The notes under the pieces were generated by a model, which was given only the letters and a program-made list of their open reading frames with translations, ran no database searches and was not told the DNA's origin. 5,448 nucleotides of DNA from an uncultured Oscillospiraceae bacterium (GTDB lineage Bacteria; Bacillota; Clostridia; Oscillospirales; Ruminococcaceae): assembly GCA_900556255.1 (NCBI GenBank), contig USNZ01000106.1:1-5448 (forward strand), in the 5' to 3' direction. The translations under genes were made by a program, and so were the position numbers. Shown here piece by piece: positions 4,618-5,448 of the stretch; within the stretch, counting starts at the first letter, position 1; every line of letters starts with the position of its first letter.

Positions 4618-5318
4618 TCACATCTTTTTGCTGTAATCCCGTGCGCCGTAAATGGCGGTGCCGATGCGCACGATGGTCGCGCCCTCGGCGATGGCAGCGG
4701 TGTAGTCCCCACTCATGCCCATGGACAAGATGTCCATCTGCGCGCGGTCGTAGTGCTGCGCGTCGGCCTTGGCCAGCAGCTCCCGCATTTGGGCAAAGAA
4801 ACGGCGGGCGGGATCGCCATCAGCCCGCGCAGCCGGATATGTCCCTTGGCGGCGGCAGCCTCCAGCAGCGGGAACAGCCCGTCGGCATCCACGCCGCTTT
4901 TGCTGGCTTCCTCCCCGATGTTGATCTCCACCAGAATATCCTGCACCACGCCCAGTCTTGCCGCTGCCGCGTCGATTTTATCCAGCAGACGGGTGCTGTC
5001 CACACTTTGTATCAGCGCGGCGCGTCCCACCACCTTGTTGACCTTGTTGGTCTGCAAATGCCCGATAAAATGCCCCGGCTTGCCGTTGTAGGCGTCGGCG
5101 TCGGTTTTTTCCACCAGCTCCTGCACATGGTTTTCCCCAAACAGGTCAATGGGCAAATCCGCGCTGTACCGCACTTCTTCCACCGTGCGGGTCTTGCAGG
5201 CGGCGCACAGCAGCACATCCTTGGGGTCGCGCCCGGCAGCCCTTGCGGCATCTGCCATCCTGGCGCGGATCTCGGCCACGGCATCGGTCATCTGCCGTTT
5301 TTGCGTTTCGGAAATCAT
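4618..5318 (-). pseudogene. yggS: YggS/PROSC family PLP homeostasis protein, frameshifted
   Basis: Members bind pyridoxal 5'-phosphate without known enzymatic activity and help keep vitamin B6 and amino-acid pools balanced. The first 172 residues read cleanly from the ATG at 5318 (GAGGAGG 7 bases upstream). They include LLCAACKTRT with the PLP lysine at 42, GENHVQE (61-67), HFIGHLQTNK (83-92) and INIGEEASKSG, then GLMAIPPA (165-172). The frame then turns to unrelated sequence and stops at 4713. The true C-terminus continues in another frame from 4803 to the TGA at 4618: RFFAQMRELL, ILSMGMSGDY, then GATIVRIGTAIYGARDY, the segment that holds the PLP phosphate. Read through, the product would be about 233 residues, near the family norm. 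The truncated 201-residue version lacks the phosphate-binding part and is probably inactive. Sequencing or assembly error is a real alternative. The start overlaps the upstream stop by 4 bases. Confidence 0.9.
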
Positions 5319-5448
5319 CGCACTTCCTCCTCACTGTAAACGGCGCGCGCACCGCCGATAAACGGCGGACGGGTGCGGGCGCAGAGCAGGATCGCCTGCC
5401 CGATGTGGTCCAGGCTCAGCCGCACGGGCACAGCGACCCGCCGCAGAT
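5315..5448 (-). CDS. C-terminal fragment of an unidentified protein upstream of yggS
   Basis: One frame is open from the window edge to a TGA at 5315, giving 43 residues that include RRVAVPVRLSLDHIGQAILL, then CARTRP and finally GGARAVYSEEEVR. Its stop overlaps the yggS start codon as ATGA, and the yggS ribosome site lies inside its last codons, which argues for a real, translationally coupled gene. The pattern of a basic RVAVPVR strand, a helix and then GARAVYSEEEVR loosely recalls the C-terminus of tryptophanase/beta-eliminating-lyase-type PLP enzymes, which would fit a PLP-related neighbour. This is too weak to name a product. Another frame is also open here for most of this length. Confidence 0.55.
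   Translation of the reverse strand, partial: LRRVAVPVRLSLDHIGQAILLCARTRPPFIGGARAVYSEEEVR

Noticed and set aside
4461..5339. Plus-strand 292-codon frame across yggS
   Set aside because: It begins inside the palindromic repeats and runs antisense to the conserved yggS segments, with no family features.

Overview
The window looks like chromosomal DNA of a GC-rich Firmicute. The best fit is a gut Oscillospiraceae/Ruminococcaceae of the Faecalibacterium-Gemmiger-Subdoligranulum type. The reasons are strong AAGGAGG Shine-Dalgarno sites, near-consensus sigma-A promoters with 17-bp spacers, a rpsF-ssb-rpsR operon, a YtrA-type GntR/ABC cassette, a clostridial short-chain flavodoxin, and intergenic DNA packed with GTAGGG...CCCTAC palindromes. 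The genus is an inference. Every convincing gene lies on the minus strand, so the window reads right to left.

From the right: the C-terminal end of an unidentified protein (5448-5315) overlaps by 4 bp the start of yggS, a PLP-binding homeostasis protein. yggS carries a frameshift near 4803-4817; its conserved C-terminus continues in another frame to 4618. About 830 bp without genes follow (4617-3787). This stretch holds a double-hairpin element and eleven short palindromes, arranged as a roughly 310-bp repeat present about twice.

A flavodoxin gene (3583-3155) comes next. It has a near-consensus promoter, two GTTAGT-N4-ACTAAC palindromes 93 bp apart, a long hairpin between them in the leader, and a strong terminator. 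Next is a compact three-gene cassette: a GntR/YtrA-family repressor (2956-2585), an ABC ATPase (2581-1724) and an ABC-2 permease (1727-1053). Its promoter lies inside a 47-bp nested dyad centred exactly at 3000, which suggests tight autoregulation. A weak terminator ends the cassette.

A perfect-consensus extended -10 promoter (1019-991) and a leader with two hairpins then drive rpsF, ssb and rpsR, the last cut off by the window edge. These encode ribosomal proteins S6 and S18 with single-stranded DNA-binding protein between them.

The most interesting material is regulatory and structural: the twin-operator flavodoxin leader, the nested GntR dyad, and the family of hairpins that share flanks but differ in their stems. 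No wholly new protein system is visible.
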